Positions 15,976-19,138 of a stretch of DNA of 19,138 nucleotides are shown here, in pieces; the first letter of the stretch is position 1, and each line of letters starts with the position of its first letter. The position numbers were made by a program, and so were the translations under genes. The stretch covers positions 1 to 19,138 of the forward strand of contig JBDTVG010000105.1 of the NCBI GenBank assembly GCA_040007395.1. The letters are read 5' to 3'. The notes beneath the pieces were generated by a model that was given only the letters and a program-made list of their open reading frames with translations, was not told the DNA's origin and made no database searches. Origin of the DNA: DATGFK01 sp040007395 (lineage in GTDB: Bacteria; Chloroflexota; Anaerolineae; Aggregatilineales; UBA2796).

Positions 15976-16070
15976 CGGGAGTGAGTGGGAGTCGAACCCA
16001 CCACGGACGCGCCAAGCGGCCCGTCACCAATTTTGAAGATTGGGAAGCTCACCAGAACCTAACCACTCCC
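15976..16070 (-). tRNA. selC: tRNA-Sec (anticodon UCA)
   Basis: This 95-nt gene folds as a bacterial selenocysteine tRNA. It has an 8-bp acceptor stem (GGGAGTGG/TCACTCCC), a 2-nt linker, and a 6-bp D stem (AGGTTC/GAGCTT) with the 4-nt loop TGGT. The anticodon stem CCAAT/ATTGG has loop CTTCAAA, so the anticodon is TCA (16034-16036 complement). A long variable arm starts ACGGGC, and the T arm is GTGGG TTCGACT CCCAC. The discriminator is G and CCA is not encoded. The 8+5 acceptor/T arrangement, long D stem and long variable arm separate it from a UGA suppressor tRNA-Ser. It reads UGA as selenocysteine with SelA, SelB and SelD, none of which is in the window. It lies 35 nt downstream of priA on the same strand and may be cotranscribed. 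Confidence 0.95.
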
Positions 16071-16105
16071 GGCAACAAGATAACCTGCCGAGTAAGGTAA
16101 GTCAA

Positions 16106-18610
16106 CTACAGAATATCTACGGGATCGATGTCCACATACCAACCGGGACGAATCGTGAGATCCTTCAGGAGCAAGTGAGGCTCTGTTGTCCGTGCCAGCA
16201 AATGCCAGTGATAGACATCGTTGACTCTGCCAAAGAAGGCGGGTGCAGGGCCGATCAAATCGGTAGCAGTCAACTGTTCTTCGACAATCCGACGCTTCAA
16301 CATTTCGGCGGCGCGCTCGGCTTCACGTTGGGCTTGCAATGCTGTCGGATAGTGAAACTGGATACGGACCAGCCGCTTAAAGGGTGGGTACTGCAAAGTA
16401 CGCCGATACTCGATCTCCTGCGCGTAAAATAGATCGTAATCATGTTTTGCAGCGGCTTGAACCGCATAATGGTCGGGTTGATAGGTTTGCAAGATCACAC
16501 GCCCGCCTAGCCAACTCCGTCCGGCACGCCCTGCCACCTGAGTCAATAGCTGGAAAGCCCGTTCTCCGGCACGGTAATCGGGCAAGCCAAGGGCCGTATC
16601 CGCCAGCACAACCCCGACTAATGTTACCCGTGGAATATCCAGCCCTTTGGCGATCATTTGAGTGCCGATGAGGACGTTCGCTTCGCCACTCACGAACCGC
16701 TCAAGAATTACATCGTGTGCGCCGCGTTCCTGCGTAGTGTCGCGATCCCAACGGATCGTGCGGGCTTGCGGAAATTCTTGATGCACAGCTTCTTCAAGGC
16801 TGGCAGTTCCCGCCCCAAAATAGCGGATGCGTTTGCTCTGACATTCGGGACATTGCGCGGGCTGTGGGGCATGAAAACCACATTGGTGACACGAGAGCTG
16901 CGCCTGCGATTGGTGATACGTCAAGGGCATTTCGCAGCGCGGGCATTTTGCCACATAACCACAATCACGGCACAGGATGAATGAGGCTGTACCGCGTCGA
17001 TTTAGAAATAACATGGCCTGTTCGCCAAGCACCAGCACTTCATTGAGCGCGGTGCGTAGCGCTTGGCTGAACATACTGCGATTCCCGGCTCGCAATTCTT
17101 GGCGCATATCGACGACTTGCACGGGGGGCAGTGGCGCAAACATCGCGTCGGCAGCTTCCACCGCCCGATAGCGCTCCGCTGGAATCGCTATCGGGTGCGA
17201 TTGTTCTGCCAACCGTTCACGGTGAACCATTACACGATCAGGCAATCGTAGCAGTTCGATCTCGCCACGTTGGGCGCGGAATGAGGTGTTCAGGTCAGGG
17301 GTTGCCGAACCGAGAATCACCGTACCGCGATTAAGCTGCATCATTGCTGTCGCTGTCGCCCGCGCATGATAGTAGGGTGGTGGCAGCGGCGGCGACTGCT
17401 TATAACTATCGTCGTGTTCCTCGTCTAGCACGACAAGACCGACATCGGGTAATGGCGTAAACAGTGCGGATCGTGCGCCGATAACCACACCAATTTCACC
17501 GGATCGCGCCCGTCGCCATGTATCATATTGTTCGCCATCGGTCAGGCTGCTGTGTACCACCGACACTTGATCCGGGAAGCGTGCCGCGAAACGTTGTACA
17601 GTCTGCGAGACAAGCGCGATCTCTGGCACAAGGACAATGGCCTGTCGCCCTTGTGCCAACACCTGTTCAATTGCTCGCAGATAGATCTCGGTTTTGCCGG
17701 AACCCGTTACGCCATATAACAGGTAGGTGCGTGACGGCTCATCACGTTGGGGATCAGCCAAGGCTTCGATATGCTGACCAATGACTGCCCAAGAGTCGGC
17801 TTGCTGAGGGGTCAGCGGTGGCGCGTTGGCGGGTACAAATTCCCGACCCGCCAACGGATCGCGCCAGCGTTCAGCCTCACCGACCCTGACCAACTCTTTC
17901 TCAACCAAGCGATGGATCACGGCACTGTCCACGCCTGTTTGTTCGGCAATCACGCTCATATCGAGTGGCACAGACTGATCAGGTTGTTCGGCAAGCAAGT
18001 TTAGAACGGCAATCTGCTTTTGGCTTCTGAGGCTGCCGATAAGCTCATAGACCTGTTCCGGCGAGATCGCCAGTTGTACCGTTCTGACGGTTCGCGCTTT
18101 TACATCTGGGGTCGCAAGGATGGCTTCACGCTTCACAATTCGCTGCTTGATAAACGGATCGAGGGCGACACGCCAACGACTGCGCGGCAGCGCGTGATCG
18201 ATCTGTGCGCCGCGTAAGGGGCCGCGTTCCTTGAGCAGCGTCACGACTTTTTCGTCGGTATTTATGTCAGGATCGAGCAGGGTATAGAGGGTATCGCCGC
18301 GTTTGGATAGACCCGGTGGCAGCATCAGCCACAAACACGCACTGATAGGAGTCAGGGTTTGTTCTGCCATCCAACGCGCCAGCGCGATCTGTGTCGGCGT
18401 GACGACTGGCTCCGCCGCGATGATCTCCAGAATTGGCTTGACATGCGGGATCGGGCTGGTTTCGGTGAGAGCGAGCACAATGCCTTGCGAACGTCCTGTG
18501 CGAAAGCTAACCTCGACCAGTTGCCCGATAGTAACCGTCAGATCAGCAGGCACAGCATAGTGGAATGTCTGCTGGACAGGAGCCTGATAGATAGCCAATT
18601 CTGCGTACAT
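16106..18610 (-). CDS. priA: Primosomal protein N', replication restart helicase PriA
   Basis: An 834-residue superfamily 2 DNA helicase. The N-terminal 3'-DNA-binding domain starts MYAELAIYQAPVQQTFHYAVP. Walker A is GVTGSGKTE (K306) and the DExH box is LDEEHDD (D396). Eight zinc-binding cysteines occur as four pairs (CRDC, CPRC, CHQC, CPEC) in about 510-570, followed by helicase motifs such as GTQMIAKGLD and QVAGRAGR. It reloads the replisome at stalled forks. I placed the start at ATG 18610 because the family begins there; a GTG 26 codons upstream would add an unrelated tail and would overlap the probable -10 (TAAAAT, minus strand 18660-18655). The length is normal and all motifs are intact. 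Confidence 0.96.
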   Translation of the reverse strand: MYAELAIYQAPVQQTFHYAVPADLTVTIGQLVEVSFRTGRSQGIVLALTETSPIPHVKPILEIIAAEPVVTPTQIALARWMAEQTLTPISACLWLMLPPGLSKRGDTLYTLLDPDINTDEKVVTLLKERGPLRGAQIDHALPRSRWRVALDPFIKQRIVKREAILATPDVKARTVRTVQLAISPEQVYELIGSLRSQKQIAVLNLLAEQPDQSVPLDMSVIAEQTGVDSAVIHRLVEKELVRVGEAERWRDPLAGREFVPANAPPLTPQQADSWAVIGQHIEALADPQRDEPSRTYLLYGVTGSGKTEIYLRAIEQVLAQGRQAIVLVPEIALVSQTVQRFAARFPDQVSVVHSSLTDGEQYDTWRRARSGEIGVVIGARSALFTPLPDVGLVVLDEEHDDSYKQSPPLPPPYYHARATATAMMQLNRGTVILGSATPDLNTSFRAQRGEIELLRLPDRVMVHRERLAEQSHPIAIPAERYRAVEAADAMFAPLPPVQVVDMRQELRAGNRSMFSQALRTALNEVLVLGEQAMLFLNRRGTASFILCRDCGYVAKCPRCEMPLTYHQSQAQLSCHQCGFHAPQPAQCPECQSKRIRYFGAGTASLEEAVHQEFPQARTIRWDRDTTQERGAHDVILERFVSGEANVLIGTQMIAKGLDIPRVTLVGVVLADTALGLPDYRAGERAFQLLTQVAGRAGRSWLGGRVILQTYQPDHYAVQAAAKHDYDLFYAQEIEYRRTLQYPPFKRLVRIQFHYPTALQAQREAERAAEMLKRRIVEEQLTATDLIGPAPAFFGRVNDVYHWHLLARTTEPHLLLKDLTIRPGWYVDIDPVDIL

Positions 18611-18654
18611 ATTGATTTCTGTTTGAGCAGTCAGTTGGGAAGTCGGAGCGCCAT

Positions 18655-18660
18655 ATTTTA
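18655..18660 (-). promoter_or_regulatory. Possible -10 element of priA
   Basis: TAAAAT on the minus strand lies 45 nt before the chosen priA ATG. No good -35 is seen, so this is weak. It mainly supports the ATG at 18610 over the longer GTG start. Confidence 0.3.
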
Positions 18661-18806
18661 CCACTTGCCGGGGCGAATAACGACTCACCCTACGCTTCGA
18701 TTACGCTTACACACTTTAACTGGCTTAATATCGGCGGCTTTGCTACAATGCACATACCATACACCTGATTTGCAGGTCGGCTTGCCTTCTTGAGGAGAAC
18801 CGCTGC

Positions 18807-19138
18807 GTGAATGTCTACAGTCGTTTTTATCGCCGTTTGTGGACTCGGCTATCTGCTTTTTTGATTATACTGGCATTTGTGGGCGCAGCCTGCAATCTGG
18901 GAGTGGCTCCGACCACCCCTACGCCGCGCGTTTCGCCCACTTCGTCGCAGCGACCTATCGTCTCGATTCAGGCTCCGCAAAATGGGGCGGATGCAGTCGT
19001 TGGGCAAGCGATTACGGTAGCGGCATCAGGCAGTCACCCCGACGGCATCACACGCATGGAATTACAAGCCAATGGGCAGCAGGCCGATAGCAAAGTGTCG
19101 CAAAATGCGACGGGCGATCAGCAGTTTTCTGCCTTTTT
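18807..19138 (+). CDS. Ig-like-domain lipoprotein, N-terminal part (runs off the window)
   Basis: A GTG start at 18807 follows GAGGAG (18792-18797, 9-nt spacer). The first 110 codons are open to the window end. Residues 5-15 are basic (YSRFYRRLWTR), residues 16-27 are hydrophobic, and the segment ends FVGAAC. Cys29 is therefore a likely lipidation site, although the -3 residue is Gly, which is atypical. A Pro/Thr/Ser-rich linker (about 33-48) leads into IVSIQAPQNGADAVVGQAIT, which resembles bacterial Ig-like extracellular domains common in Chloroflexota lipoproteins. It is probably a surface-anchored protein; the binding partner or enzyme part lies beyond the window. It is divergent from priA, with a -10-like TACAAT at 18744-18749. 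Confidence 0.75.
   Translation, partial: MNVYSRFYRRLWTRLSAFLIILAFVGAACNLGVAPTTPTPRVSPTSSQRPIVSIQAPQNGADAVVGQAITVAASGSHPDGITRMELQANGQQADSKVSQNATGDQQFSAF

Noticed and set aside
15976..16070. tRNA-Ser opal suppressor or pseudo-tRNA
   Set aside because: The 8-bp acceptor, 6-bp D stem with 4-nt loop, G discriminator and long variable arm are those of tRNA-Sec, and all stems are intact.
18611..18688. priA starting at the upstream GTG (18688)
   Set aside because: The 26 extra residues are not part of the PriA family, and a TAAAAT element lies within this stretch.

Overview
The window looks like a piece of a bacterial chromosome of roughly 50% GC. It is most likely from the Chloroflexota (Anaerolineae-like), which is an inference from the gene mix: GAF-rich sensor kinases, a GT-C membrane protein, an Ig-like surface lipoprotein, and frequent GTG/TTG starts. 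Gene density is high and most genes lie on the minus strand. There is no transposase, integrase, CRISPR array or rRNA. The only visibly foreign-looking gene is the AT-rich TIR gene at the left edge.

Layout. 1-830: a TIR-domain protein (+), closed by a hairpin shared with the convergent ABC operon. 848-4487 (-): two overlapping half-transporter genes encoding one heterodimeric ABC exporter with a matched degenerate/consensus pair of ATP sites. 4663-5610 (-): an NADPH:quinone-reductase-like oxidoreductase with a strong extended -10 promoter and a leader of about 205 nt. 6108-8231 (+) and 8263-11235 (-): two large convergent hybrid-sensor histidine kinases (PAS-PAS-GAF and 7TM-GAF-GAF-GAF) with no response regulator beside them. 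11341-12207 (-): an alpha/beta hydrolase. 12411-13514 (-): a MalK/UgpC-type sugar-importer ATPase without permeases or binding protein. 13731-14846 (-): a multi-pass GT87/DUF2029-like membrane protein. 15167-15838 (+): phoU, preceded by five 11-bp-phased repeats that look like a Pho box. 15976-16070 (-): a selenocysteine tRNA. 16106-18610 (-): priA. 18807 to the window end (+): a partial lipoprotein.

How they fit together. This is mostly core chromosome made of independent short transcription units: efflux, importer energisation, phosphate signalling, replication restart and selenocysteine decoding. It is not one accessory island. The observations most worth a second look are the phased repeats upstream of phoU, the intact tRNA-Sec without other sel genes in view, the complementary lesions in the two ABC ATPase sites, and the AT-rich TIR protein whose upstream context is cut off. 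I did not find a convincing new multi-gene system in the window itself. If one exists, it would lie to the left of the TIR gene.
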